This document shows, one piece after another, positions 12,691 through 29,612 of a stretch of DNA of 64,000 bases (the first letter of the stretch is position 1; each line of letters starts with the position of its first letter). A model generated the notes under the pieces. The model searched no databases, was not told the origin of the DNA, and worked only from the letters and a program-made list of their open reading frames with translations. This DNA comes from Progne subis subis (lineage: Eukaryota > Chordata > Aves > Passeriformes > Hirundinidae), in the NCBI GenBank assembly GCA_022316685.1, contig JAKJHU010000037.1, positions 1,289,792-1,353,791 on the forward strand, in the 5' to 3' direction. The position numbers were made by a program, and so were the translations under genes.

Positions 12691-15255
12691 ACACAACAAG
12701 TAATGAAGTTATCATTTATTAATTGAGCAGATGTCTTTTCATGATTGCTTCCTGTAGTTTTATATGTACAATATTATTTCCCACCATAAATTCTGAGTCA
12801 AGAAAAGCCTGCTGGGTTTGGAGTCTTGTAAGAAGTAACTCCAAGTGATAAATGGTATAAATAGCAATTTTTGTAGACCATGCTGCATTTAGATAAATAT
12901 TAATATTAAAGAAGACATATAATTACACAATTCGACTTTAAAAAATAATTTATTTTGGCAAAAAAAGTCCCAGAACTATGAGGATTTGCATTCTCTGAAA
13001 AGTTAATCACATAATAAAAGACCGTGAACAGTAGAAGAGGAACCCTTGGCTAGACTATGTTGAGGTTATTGCACATCCATGTATCCTAGAATATAATCAT
13101 ACTGTATCCACTTGAGTATATATTTTTTTCTTTTAATTTACTAGAGTGGATTCCTGTAACTGCCATACATTTCAGGTTATACAATTTTATATAAGTCAAG
13201 ATTTTATGCTACAATTATTATATCCAGGAAAAAGTGTGATCTCATGTACAACCTCATTTCAAGCTATCAAAGATTTTATTAAGCACCCCAAGAAATAGGA
13301 ACTTACATTCAGAAAAAATAATGTAAGCTCTGTTCACTTACTTCTTCACAACAATTTTATGCTTCATGGATGATCTGCCTGCATTTCTTTATATTTGTTT
13401 ATATCTTTCTCAGTTTCCTGAATGAAAGCTATAATGATGGTGTTAACAATTCACATTTAAAGAAATAATTGTTTTAAACAGAGTCTTTATTTTTTTGTTA
13501 TATAGCTCTTTGATACATAATATATAAATACCTAATATTTTTAGGTGTTAAATCCATATGACCTATAAAGCTACAAGGCAATCTAAAAAAATCAAGTAAG
13601 AGAAGTATGGTAAGGAAGGTAAAAACAAAGCTTAAAAAGAATCAATAAAAATAATTTTTGTAAGCTCATAAAAATGCAAATTCTTGAAATTTTTATAGAA
13701 GATTTTTCTTGGGCTACAAAATTACTAGTTTCTTTATGAGCTCGGGTTACTTAATGATATTTTATATGCTACTTGGTTACTTGCTTGCTGTGTCCTTTTG
13801 GCAAAATACCGTTACTAACATAGTGAAATACGCCCAGGGTTAAGACTCCTTGGCTTTTATCCTGACTCTAAGGTTACCCTGTTTGGCCTTTGTGTGGTTT
13901 GACCTTTCTGTCTGTTTTGCTTTATGGATGACTGAAAGATTTACAGTCAGGGAACTGGCTATGAGGAGTAATTATTACTTACTATACATACTGCTCTTGT
14001 AACTTGAGATTTCCTGTATGCTGTGTATATGTTTCCAAAGCAGTGAAATCTAGGATTTCATAAATAAAACTTTAAATGAAGGAAATCGCTATGCAGCAAT
14101 TAAAGATGAAAGTAGTATTTCTTAGGGCAAAACAAATTTTAACTAATTACAAGGGTAAAAACTGTTGCAATTCAAATCCTTGCAAAGGTAACATATTTTT
14201 CTTCCTTGAATCTTTATTTTCTGGCAGCTTCTGCTGAAAAATAATCTCCTATCTGACCTGACATTTTCTTCGTTATTTGAACTGTGATTCTTAATCTTAG
14301 AATATTTGTCTTTAAACAAAGAAATGGTTGCCTGCAAGTGGATGAAAAAGGTTTTTGCTCATTCATTATTTATAAGCTTCTATTGTGATTCCTTTTTTTC
14401 AGTTAGAAACTTTCAACTGGTGTTGCTTATTGCTGATATGTGATAAGGATAACTGAAAAGCTTCTCAGTCCCGTCTGACAAGGATTATTATGAAAGTTAA
14501 GATTGCGTTGATTTGTTAAGACTTTCTACATGATCCACAACAGAAACAGAAATGTTTCTGTATTTATTCTGAATGAAATTAGCTTTCTTGACACTTAGCT
14601 CCATTCAGTATTGTAAAGGCATTTGAGACAGCATTTCCAGTTATTTGGTAGATCCTTATTTCATGAAATAGCTTTCAAAATGAGTGAGACAGGTAGAGCA
14701 GGTTAGCAGAGATTTTACAGACAATTTGCACAGGATTTATTGAAATATGGGAAGTCTTCTCTGGCTTGGCATCAGTTTTCAGTCACCAGCTTAAGTTTTT
14801 CACTGCTTGTGTTTGGCCAGTCTTCTTACCCGTGACTTGCTCTCTGAACACTCTTGGCCACAGGATTGCTGTCACTCAGTGCAGTACATAATCTCCTCAG
14901 GAGCCTTCCCAGGAGGCAATAGAGGGAATGAGAAAGAAGACCTAAGACCTGTCAGTGACAAATGATTGCTAGGTGACTGGCGGTGTAAAGTGTTAAAGAA
15001 AAGCATTCACACTTTAAAAGGGAGTCTGAGCAGAAGCTAAATTGGAGTGAGACAAGCCTTAGGACACCATAATGTAATGTGTCAGAGCACCCTTCACTCT
15101 TTCTCTGGACTGAACCTATCAATGAGTTGCAAATAGCTTGCTAACAGTGAGCTTTAAGATGGGTCAGATGTTTCTTTGAAAGTGTGAGTGCTTGTGCAGT
15201 GGCATAATTTTTGATTCATGTCTAGGAGATTGATTAGAAATTTGAGATTAAAATC

Positions 15256-15817
15256 TGTCGTGGTTTAACCCCAGTCAGCAGCCAAGCCCCACAGAGCCAC
15301 TTGGTCACCAGCAGGACTTAGGAGAAGATTGGAAGGGTAAAAACATAGAACTCAGGGGTTGACATAAAGACAGTTTAATAGGAAAAGCAGAAGCCATGCA
15401 CACAAGCAAAGCAAAACAAGGAGTTTGTTCATCACTTCCCATGGGCAGGCAGCTGTTCAGCCATTTCCAGGAGAGAACGGCCCCATCACATGTAACATTT
15501 ACTTGCTATCACTCCAAGTATCCCCTCCTTCTTCCTTCTTCCCCCACTTCATATCCTAAGTATGATGCCATATGGCCTGGAATATCCCTTTGATCAGTTG
15601 AGATCACCTGTCCCAGCTGTGTCTCATCCCAGCCTCCTATGTACCTCCAGCCCCTTACCAACATGTCAGAAAAGCCTTGACTCTCTGCAAGTCCTGCTCA
15701 GCAAGAACAAAAACATCTCTGTATTATCAACCCTGTGTCCAGCAGAAATCCAAAACACAGCCTTGTACTAGCCACTGTGAAATAAAAATCGACTTTACCC
15801 CAGCTGAAACCACCAGA
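15256..15817 (-). mobile_element. Solo LTR, avian ERVL-type (class III)
   Basis: The + strand opens TGTCGTGGTTTAACCCCAG, and the other end reads CCCAGCTGAAACCA. These are the two ends of a very common avian LTR that on its own sense strand starts TGTGCTGGTTTTGGC. On the minus strand an ATTAAA signal (+ strand TTTAAT at about 15373-15378) lies near the 3' end, so the element is antisense to GABBR2. The 5 bp outside are AAATC (left) and TAATC (right), a 4-of-5 match consistent with an aged 5-bp target duplication. The right terminus has decayed from CA to GA. No internal region is present. Confidence 0.88.
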
Positions 15818-18800
15818 TAATCTTTCCAAATTTTAGAGCCATTCTCTTCTGCAAGTATTTCAGGTGCATATAGACCATGCTTAGTTTCACTTGTTGGCAA
15901 ACACTTTCCCAAAATTCTTCTGAATATTCCCTATAGCTGCCAGCAGTCCTGTTGTGCTGTGATGCATGAATGAGGAATAATGCACAGAAACTAAATGGTT
16001 CCGTTGTAGGACAAGGTTTAATAATATTTGTTCCTGAGATGGGTTGCTGAGTGCTGACTATGCATCAAGATTTTCTAAAAGTCTGAGCATCTAATCACGC
16101 TTACTGAATTAGGACAATTAAGTAAAAGAGGCATCTGGAAGACAGTGAGAAGGTGTCACAGCAAAGTTTAAGGGAGTACCATGATCATTTACTGTGTGGA
16201 GAAGCAGGAGAGGCTATATAAAAAAATTCTGAAAAACTTTTCAAGGAGGAGCCATGGGAGCAACACCTTTTGCAGGCATGGTTTTTCAGAACAAACTAAG
16301 ACCTGGGTATTTTTTAGGCTTTCATCTATATCCAAGTATTATTTTTCTGCTCCTTCTTAATCAAGCATAGCCTGTATCCTCTAGATGAAAATCTCTGTGA
16401 CCCTTAGTTATCTGGAGAATAGTTCATGCTAAGTTTATTAAATTCACTTTAAAATTTACTTCATATTTGTTGGAAAGCTAGTACTCATCACTTGCTCATA
16501 GTTCTCTTTGTAGAATTCTAAGTTTATAAAGAGCTGCAGTGACGTAACAGTGCTCATGGTACTGTCAAGCTATGGTAAGCTATTATGACCTTTGAAATCC
16601 TTAATCTTCGTTTGGAGCCATGTGGTTTGGGCGACTGCAATGATGTTAGGACAGACATGTAATTTGGCTTTATGGTAACACAGATATAGTTTTTACATGA
16701 GTACATATCCAAGCAGACATATAGGAGCTGATGAATGGATATGCATATCAACATATGTATTTTTTAAACTTTTTAGATACGGTGGTTTTTCAGAGGGGCC
16801 TTTATAAGAATAAGTTGTATTGGTACTTATACTGGTGTAAACATTTTTATGTGGCCTTAACTGCATCACCATGAGGGCTATTTGCAGTCAGACTGATATA
16901 ACTGAGGGTGCTATTAGCTTTAGATATAGTGTCATTGAAAGCTAGACAGCATTGTCTACATGGAGCAAAATAAAAGAAATCCATCTGTCCTATCTCTTAT
17001 GCATTGCAAGTGCATTTCTCTCATCCTTAAACTCTCTCAGTAGAAATTGTCTCATAAGGTGTGAATAAGTACACTTGAAAAAATGTGTTGAAAATAGAAA
17101 TGATGACATGTAGTGAAAGGAACTGAAACTAAGCACAGTCTCATGTGGAAGTTCTCAGTGTAAGTGGGTAACAGGCAAACTGGCAATCTTAATACTGCTG
17201 TGCATTTTGGTAAGTTTGTTTTATTCAGCTGATATCAGTTGCAGGACCTTTTTTTTTTTTTTTTTGCTTTTATTCAACAAGAATATGTAACTACCTGATA
17301 TGCTCTTGAAAATCCTCTGTACTAACTTTGTGAAATGTGAGCTAATTAATTAAGTGGTAGTGAGTCAATTTGTGTGGAGTTGCATTAGAGTGGGCTATAA
17401 AATTCTGTAATAAAATATGTAGAGAAAACCTCTAAGAGTATCTCATTCTTTGTTGGCAGAAGACTTTTATCTTGGCCATATAAGTATTCTATTCTATGAC
17501 AATTAATCAACAACAAGGATTGTTTATAATTCCATGAGAATTATAGACAGAGTTGGCAGTCACATGTTTCTGAGCCATATTTATCTGGGCTGGTTAGTTT
17601 CTGTACTTTTTTGTCCCTCTGTGAAAGAAGAGCTTCAGATTCAAGTTCTGAAATTTCTCCACTCCTGTCATGGTATTGACAAGCATTATCTCACAATACC
17701 AGTATATTTTCCCTCATATTTTTCTTCTGCACTTTAATGTGAGTGAGCTTCAATAGAATATCTTTATTATGTTTATGGAAAGATTTGGTTAAAAATAATA
17801 GAAGCATTACAGAAAGAAGCCAACTTCATATTCTGAATATTCTGAAAAGCACTTTGTTGTTGTGTTTCTTTGAAGGAGTTCTACTCTCTCCTGTCCTTTT
17901 GTTCTTGAACACTCAGAGGTTTTGACAGAGCTATATTATACAAATACTATACTAACTTTAATAATTCAGAATTTCCAAAGGAAACTGAAGGGAATGGCAT
18001 ACAGAAAAGTCAGCCTGCAGTCCCATCCTTATCTATATTGACCTGGGCAAGAGAGAAGAGAACCACAGTCCTGTCTCCTTTCTTCCTTTAATTAATATTT
18101 GGAGGCGGCTCTGTCACGGATCAGCACTTGTGCTTGGAGATCTGATAAAACAGCTGTAGCTGTCCTTGCTGGGAGAACAAAAGATCACAAAAAACCTTTT
18201 TTGTGTCTCCCCCTCAGCACCCCTGTAATCACACCATAAAATGGATAGCATATCCTTCTTCTCAATAAAAGTATGTTTTACTCCCCTCACAGACTAATTT
18301 CCACAGTTGTCACTACTTTAAGATATCAAATATCTTCATGGCTTTTGTTGACTTCAGTAAAGTGTGGCATGTCCTCAATGAACTGTCTTTTTCTGTTGGT
18401 AAGGGACAAGGCATTGATCATGTGGTTTCCTGGGTTTTCTTCCCGGCATTTGTGGGTTTCTAAGTCCAAAAATCTTGCTCTTCAGGATGCTTGTAGAAGC
18501 TTGTTTCTCCGAATACTGAGCTCCATTCCTACAGGGGCTAGCTCCTGGTAGCCAGGTAGCTAGTTATAGGGCAGGCACATTCTCAGTGTTACTTCAGCTG
18601 TGAAGGAAACCATGTAAGAATTTATAAATGTTGAAAAGAAATAGCATCATCTGTCACATGAAATAATCACAGAAAAAACTTCCTTAATTGTGGTACTGTA
18701 ATCAGACCACAGATTTACACTGGTTTTTGTGTATGTTTCTCCACCTGTTACGTGCTTCCCACACCTCATCTAGTCCCAGTAAACTCTCCATACAGAAGTG

Positions 18801-20660
18801 GTTGCAGAGCAGTTGCTCATTTCCCTTCTATGCTCATCAGAGCAATGAGGCTATAGCCTGTTGCTGTGAAGCTGGGGCTAGACCAACACCAAGGCATTTG
18901 TGATCCCCTTTTGCTGTCACGAGAGGCTGTGGACTATCTGGTATCTAGTACACCCACCATATATTAATAAGCATCCTGATGTTTTTCTCTCCTCTCTCTA
19001 GGTTGTGTTTTGATGTTTTAGATCTACAGGTAACAGCTGTCATGCTACAAATACAAGTGGATGTAGATTGGTTCTGGTTTTAGCATTAAACATTTTAGCT
19101 TTTAGATGACTACTGGGAATATTTTATTGTTTAAGATTGTTAAGAATTGATTCATGAGATGAATCGATTTCACTGTGAATGTTCAGTCTGTGAGAGAAAT
19201 TATAAACTTACTGTTCACTTCTAAGAGTATGTGAGGCCATATGAATGGGCTTTTGAAACTGCTGCTGAACACCAGGTGATTTTGCTTTTATTCCAAACTA
19301 GTTTTAGGTCCATCCAAGTGGATCATGCTCATGGGAAAGGCAAATAAGTCTTCAGAACTTCAAACTCCAGCTCTTGATGCGTGTGTAGTAAATGCCCAGG
19401 ACCCTCTGCCAGATTTGCAGCCCAGTCTATAATTTGTTGTAGACAATTTTAAAAAATATAACAATATATACAACAACATAACAATAAAAATAGTGGTTTG
19501 TGTTAAGGAAACTTTTGCCTCCTGTGAGCTCTCACATTAGTATTATTAAGACTATAGATTTTACTAAAATGGAGCTAGCTGCTCTAGTCAGCAGAGCTGA
19601 ACAGAAAAAATCACTTTGAGTGAGAAAGGAAAAAAGGTTAATGTGGAACTGTTGGATGAAATACAGTCTTTCCAAATTTGCCATCTAGCTCAAGATCATC
19701 AGCTCCCAAAATCAGTGTCACAAATAGGGTCATGAGCTCAGAATTTAAATGTAAATTGGATTGTGCATGCCCAGACAGAAAGGCCTGAAAGGAAATTTTT
19801 TTCTCTGCTGAGCCAGCTCTTCAAAGAAATCTTTAGCCAATGTGCCTGAGGTTTGTAAATTTCATCAAAATGTAAAAATTTTAGTGTAAAAATGGTAATT
19901 CAGTAAACTCCTGTGCTTCTAAGCACAACAAAATCTCAACAAAAATAGCAGAAAATAATTGATGGCAGATGTCATCAGACGTGAGGGATAAATGCATGTC
20001 AGAGTTCCAGGTACAGTGACCTACGCAGCAAAGAAACAAATTCCTCTATCTGCGTAGTCAATTCTGTCAGGTACAAGAAGGCCATAGATGAGACTAACTG
20101 TAAAATTTCAACTCAAGTGAGGGTTGGCTTTAATTATATAACACAGTATGTTTTGCGGTCAGGGTACTAATGAGTCGCTAATTCCCAGTCAGAGTAAGAG
20201 ATTTGATTCCCAGCATATCTGCTAACTAGCCAGTCTGCTCCATGCTGGCTGGAGCCTGCCACCATGACTCTCCTGGGAAATACTTCACAAGCAAGATGTC
20301 CTAGTTGTTTAAATGGGAGGGGAATGTGTGGTTTGGCTGTGTTTGTCCTCCCAGTAAAAATATCCTGCATAGTGTGAGCCAGTAAGAAAATGTGTGATCT
20401 TTAAGCTGGAGTCGACTGTGTCCAATACCAGTTTCCTGATTATGTAAATGAGTTCTTAAAAATGCTTTACATTCCTTTCAAGAACCAGAAATGTTTCTTT
20501 TAATGATGGTAGCTGTCTGGAATTCTGATTTAATTGTTCATGCCCTATTGTTTCATATTTCTTTTCCTTTTGACATACTGTCAAAAAAGAAAAAAATCAG
20601 TTGAAGAGTTGAGAACATGTGAATTGCCATAAACAATCACTCTTGTTTGTTTCTCTGCAG

Positions 20661-20741
20661 AACAAAAGGAAGTAAAGGTGGGAGAATACAATGCTGTGGA
20701 TGACAAATTGGTAATAATCAACAACAGCATCAGGTTCCAAG
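20661..20741 (+). CDS. GABBR2: GABBR2 exon: end of Venus-flytrap domain
   Basis: GABBR2 is the subunit of the heterodimeric GABA-B receptor that carries the G-protein-coupling function; GABBR1 binds the ligand. This 81-bp exon encodes a split first codon, 26 full codons beginning QKEVKVGEYNAV and ending IRFQ, and the first base of a glycine codon. In known GABBR2 this is the last part of the extracellular Venus-flytrap domain, just before the linker to the membrane. The acceptor is TTCTCTGCAG and the donor is G|GTAGGAG. Two bases complete the preceding codon (probably glutamate). The text differs from the mammalian version as I remember it (EVKVGEYNAVADTLEIIN there, with DDKLVIINNS here) at about the level expected between bird and mammal. 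Too short to be found as a long open frame. Confidence 0.95.
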
Positions 20742-24412
<3,671 letters not shown>

Positions 24413-24545
24413 ACTAATAAAGATGTCCAGTCCCTACATGAACAACCTTATTATCCTTGGAGGGATGCTTTCTTATGCATCTATTTTTCTTTTTGGTCTT
24501 GATGGATCCTTTGTCTCCGAAAAGACATTTGAAACACTTTGCACA
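24413..24545 (+). CDS. GABBR2: GABBR2 exon: first intracellular loop, TM2, first extracellular loop
   Basis: This 133-bp exon completes a lysine codon with its first base and then encodes 44 full codons, from [11 protein letters not shown] to ETLCT. It carries the rest of intracellular loop 1 ([11 protein letters not shown]), TM2 ([19 protein letters not shown]) and most of extracellular loop 1 ([14 protein letters not shown]). The cysteine in TLCT (codon at 24540-24542) is the conserved class C cysteine at the top of TM3, which normally forms a disulfide with extracellular loop 2. The acceptor is GTCCATAG and the donor is ACA|GTAAGT, a strong consensus match. The peptide is the same as mammalian GABBR2 as I remember it. 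Reading past the donor gives a chance extension to 24662 that is not part of the protein. Confidence 0.98.
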
Positions 24546-24739
24546 GTAAGTAATTCCATATATTCTAGTTTAATTCTAGTTGAATTCAGTCTTACAGGAA
24601 ACGGTGAGAAATGCAAACAGAAAAGTTCAGTGGCTGGAACTGTTATTCTATTAACTCACTGATTCTTGTAATTCTTTCCTGGGATATTTTCTGGTACCAA
24701 ATTCTAAAACATGCACAAAGCTTCATTATGATGGTGTTG

Positions 24740-24740
<1 letters not shown>

Positions 24741-24788
<48 letters not shown>

Positions 24789-24789
24789 T
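24741..24789. repeat. (TTA)n microsatellite
   Basis: About 16 uninterrupted TTA units in the intron, 196 bp after the preceding donor site. On the + strand the frame reads as polytyrosine or polyleucine, which explains the spurious open frame ending near 24793. Confidence 0.97.
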
Positions 24790-27700
24790 ATAATAGAAAG
24801 CTTCAGATTCATTGGGATTTGACCTCAGACTGAAAGGGTAGATGTATATTTTTGTTTTTAAATTGTATCTAGAAAGCTGATTTAATAAATGTTGTGTTTG
24901 TAGCATGACAACTTGTAATACCTATAAAGCTACTGTGTTTTCTTTATAAAGTCCACATTATTTTAAACTACATGACTGCTGCTTGTCTAGATCTCTTTAG
25001 TCAGTCTCTTTGGCTGATTCTCCAAAGACTTCTACTACTATTTCCAGGCAACACTATAAATTCTCACAAGTCTAGATCCATATAAAATACATTGTAGTTA
25101 AATCAAAACAAGCAACTCTGAAACCAAATTAAATATGTCCACCTAGAAACTTGTCTTATTCGATGTAATGTGCACTTACTCTGAATTACAGAGGTCTTTT
25201 CAAAGAAAGGGACATGTCAAGAATTTCACTGCAAGGATACTACTTCCAGAAGTAGTACAAAACAGCCCTTAAATTTATCCAGTACCTTCTCAAAAAATTC
25301 TGACACTTTGCTTGACCTGTTGCCTAAAAATATCACACTTAGGAGATATCAGGAGATACCTTCACCATCATTTTGATTCTTCTTCATGTCTCTAGCAAGT
25401 TGCAGTTTGCAGCACCTTTTGTTTTTAGGAGTCTGAATTTCTGATGTCCTGACTGACAAGACAAGAATTACTTCAAGAGGATAATTCAAAGCATGAAAGT
25501 TTGATACCTAAAGCTAGTTGATGCAAATACTTTCTAATATATCAACTGAAGACTTCCATAATGACTAGAATCCCTACAGAAGTGAAACACTGTGTGATCT
25601 GTTGAGATAGACCATTTCAAAACACTGGAGATTCAATAGCACATGCCAAGATGGACGAGAAGACATACTATGTGTGAATGTACAAGATTGCCTGAGGAAA
25701 GTGTTACCTTCCTTAGCTGGGCCTGGACACAGCTGTATTTCAGACACTTAAACTTTAGCAGCAAAGGAAAGGAGAAGGAAAGAACATCCAGTCTTCCAAC
25801 AACTACAGCTCTAATTCTCAATACAACTATAGAAAGAGATGCCTGAAACATTTAAAAAGGATGATCCTGTTCACTTCTCACAAAGCTAGTCTATAACTCT
25901 GTGAATACGATGGGGACAATAGGAAGTGGAAGATGACATCATCCATTTTTTACCCAGGAATTATGGCCTTTTGTGTGAAATAGTTTCTGATGGAGCAGAA
26001 GCATCATTAAGAATCCATTGTTGATGTTAATCCCCATTCTTTTCTCATCCTCCATTGCAGAAGGACCTAGTGGCATGGAACACAGTTTTTAAGCCTTGAT
26101 GTCTGCTCAGTCTTGAGGGGCTTGTGCCCAAAGCTCCTGAGTTCCCTGCCAGGCTGCAGGCAGGGATGATTGCATGACTGGGCTACAACCCTCCTCTGGA
26201 AGCAGCCATGCACTGCTGAACAGAAGGAAAGTGGGAACCAGAGATACTTATCAGCATCTAGCTGTTCTAAGAAACAGATTTCCAACCAAATGTGGCTATA
26301 TAAGACTAAATTTGAGTCCTTCTTTACATGTTTAATGGCTCAGTCTTAACTCTGAAAAATGAACCAATGTCCAAAATCCTGTGCCTCTGAGCTAGAACAT
26401 TTCTTCTATCTGATTTTTCTCTAATCTGCCTCTCAAAATGTAATCAGCTAGCTTCATTTTCTAAATGCAACAAAATTTTACTATGGGCTGCCTATTTTGT
26501 ATAATCCTACATATCTCTTCCTTTTATTCAAATTTATAGCTGTAACACTGTGTTAGGTCTGTTTGTCTGCCATAGAGGGATAGATCTTCATTGAGTAAAA
26601 CACTTACTTGACTTAGGTGACCAATAAAAGAAAGCTGGGGAGAATGTTGGGTCCTAAAGCCAAACTTTGATTAAGTAGTATCACCTCATGCCTTAAGCAG
26701 AGATATTTTTTTGTTTTGTTTTCAGTCTAGTACAGAAGCATTTCTGTGTTTTCCTGTGCATGGCTACTGATGTATTTTATGAACCCCAGCTCTGTCAACA
26801 ATCAGTATTACAATCATAGATGCAATAAATCCTTCAGTAGCCACCAATAAGGAAGGTTTTTCCAACATTTACTCATAAAAATAATTATTTTAATTTTTTT
26901 TTTCCTCTGATTATATTCTTTTAAATGGGATAGCTTATGCTTCTCTTAGGTATCACCTCTACATGGCTGCCATTCACTGTGGCAGTGCACTTTTATTCTA
27001 TCTAGCAAACTGTGAATTAGTGCTGGGAAATTCATAAATATGGGAGGCAAATGCACCTGTTGAATAACCCTTCTCTCTCTCCTCCTCTCCTCAAAACATC
27101 CACCAAGTGCTGGGCACAGAGTGTACATTTGGCTTTATGTCACAAACATCCCGAATCCCACGTGGGCAATATGCTTAGTGGTTTCATAAGGTCTGCTTAC
27201 AGATACTAGTGCTTGTAGGATCAGGCCAGGACAAATCTCTCTTCATCATCCATCTCTCTTGAAATGCATGATTTTGATTACTCATTCTAACCATGAGGTT
27301 AGTTTAAAATACCCATTTTATTTCAGACTGTGACTTAGTCTTTAAAAAAAAACCAGTTACAACTAAGAACAATCATAAAAAAGACATTGAGGCAAGTCAT
27401 CAGAGTATAACAACTGTATCTCAGATGCAGAGAAGAGACATATGTCAATGAAGGGAGATATTCTTTTGGAAGGGAAGTAAAAGTTTTCATTCAAGTTTTA
27501 TAAGCATATGCAAGGCTATAAAGCTATCATTAGTGTTATCCCCTGTCTAAGGCAAGTAATCACCCTAGCTGTCCTCTGTCCTCTGTATTTCAGAAGCGAT
27601 GAGATCTCTTCAGAGTAGCAGTACATACACAATAGCCAGTGTACTTAACTGGATATGTTATATATGGTCTCTTTTTAGGTTTCTGACAATTTTTGGCAAA

Positions 27701-29567
27701 CTTATAGGAGGTCCTTAAAACTTCTTAAGGTGTTCCTGCCACAGCAAGGGGATTGGAAATTAGTGGTCTTTAAGGTATCTTAAAATCCAGGCCATTCTAT
27801 TATTCTGTCCTCACAAATTCAGGAGAAATGGTTTCCAAATTGTAGGTATTACATTCAACGCTGTTGGATTTGTTTCCTCTAAAGCATGTTGTATGTAGTG
27901 CTGTTTGGAGGGTGAGATGCTTTGCAAGATCAGCCCTTTTTTTGCTTTTTTACAGTTTATGTCTATATGTGGTATATGCCTAATGCTGTAATATTCCAAA
28001 CACACTGAAACATGACCCAGAAATACACCAGTAACACCTGAAAGGTTCAAAGCATTTATTTGCTAAGTCATACTACCACTTTCCACTCTGTAGGAGGAGG
28101 TGGTCTATAAGTCATTATGCTGAAACATAGAAACAAGTGTTACATGTAGTTAAGAGTCAGCAAAGCATTTTAAACATATAGTAAAATAATTTCCTGAATA
28201 AGGGTATTATATTAGTCTTTAAAATTATAAAATGTGGACTCTGACAGAGTGATAAAGTTCCCAGCTGGTTCCCAAACACACTCATTTTCATCTTGGTATG
28301 CCCATTTTCTATGGAAAAGTAATCAAGTATATTTAAATACATAATAATTCTGTGTTTTCACAGTAAGAACTTGTAATAGCAAATGCAGCATAATTTATTT
28401 CCATGTCATAATTAGAGATTAGATATCATATTTTATAACTCCAATTATATGGAATTAAAATGATCCAGAGCAGTGAATTCTGAGAAAGTGGTCAGTGTAT
28501 TATTGAACCATTAGATCATATCTTAGTTAATAGCAACTTTATTGGTTGCACAGAACAAGAAAAAGCAATACAATATATCATTACATCCATATGTATGCCA
28601 AAGTACAAAGTGTTTCAGAGAGAGAGAGAGAATGAAAACTATTTATCTTTGTTTTTAATCTCAGAATCACCATGGTATCATAGGGGAAAAAAAAAAAAAA
28701 AAAGGATGGGAGAATTTAGAAGTAAGGGTGTGAAATGAGATGTGATGCCAACTGGAAAAATGCAGGCAAGTGGAAACATATTTGATAGCAGTCATTATAT
28801 GGAAGAGAGAGACTCAAAATTAGCAATGCTGTTGACATATCCTATGAATAGAGTTTAAGGTGACATACTAAATAGAGATACTTAAAATAGAGAGAATATT
28901 AGATAAGATCATAACGTTTAGACTTCTGTAATACATTCCACTGAGAATTTCATGATTTACATTTAAGATGAGTAATGTCTTTCCAAGTTCTAACTGCTAT
29001 GGAATAAAAGACTACTATCTTGAAGATAACCATAGTCTCCTCTGTTACACACCTTCCTCAAATAAGTAAATCTAATTATTAAGTTGGGGCTGAAGATGTT
29101 TTAAGTACTCCATGTTGCTGTCACCCATAGTTCCACAAAAAAAGGCCTGGTTCATTAGGTATTAGTAGAGTGAACAGGTCTTCTCCTCAGTCTTTGTCGT
29201 TTTGATGTGTAGCAGGACTTTCTTCTGGGGAGTGTGCTGTACTGCGTCATTGCAGTGATTAGGAGGGGGCAAATGATCTGTGTTAAATAATTGCCTATAG
29301 GGTTCATGCTTTGATAGGAGGTACCTATTCTGCAGACAGAAATTGCCTTTCAATATCCTTTACACTCCAAAGTGTTTTGCAAAGGTGTCACATGAAATAT
29401 AAGAGGATTTAAGTCTTGTAATTTACATAGGCACTAAAATGAAGGCTGCTTTATCTTGTTCATCTCAGCAGTTAGCATAGTTTATATGCATTGTCAAAGC
29501 CAGGCAGATGTTCTGTGATTTCAGGTGATCTCACTGAGCCTGGTCAATGTTTTGGCTTAGATAAAGT

Positions 29568-29568
<1 letters not shown>

Positions 29569-29608
<40 letters not shown>
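29569..29608. repeat. 40-bp poly-A run
   Basis: An uninterrupted A run between AAAGTC and GTTTTTGCAC. The sequence immediately upstream matches no processed gene I recognise and I found no flanking duplication, so it is listed as a plain homopolymer. Confidence 0.95.

Positions 29609-29612
<4 letters not shown>

Larger units (their letters stand above)
1..20660 (+). other. GABBR2: Intronic sequence upstream of first visible GABBR2 exon
   Basis: I see no exon with recognisable protein similarity and bordering splice sites in this 20.6 kb. The exon preceding 20661 should end one base into a glutamate codon and encode the last part of the Venus-flytrap domain; I did not find it, so it probably lies upstream of the window. 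The stretch holds a 53-T run, a 42-bp C-rich run, CR1 tails at 8563-8856 and 9320-9382, and LTRs at 11722-12352 and 15256-15817. The rest is AT-rich unique-looking sequence in which I recognise nothing. Assigning it to GABBR2 is an inference from the phase of the exon at 20661. Confidence 0.75.

Noticed and set aside
24423..24662. Open frame extending the TM2 exon by 39 codons past its donor
   Set aside because: The donor ACA|GTAAGT is a strong consensus and the exon at 37989 continues the protein in frame with the expected sequence.
29569..29608. Poly-A tail of a processed pseudogene
   Set aside because: The upstream sequence matches no gene I recognise, there is no polyadenylation signal close by and no flanking duplication.
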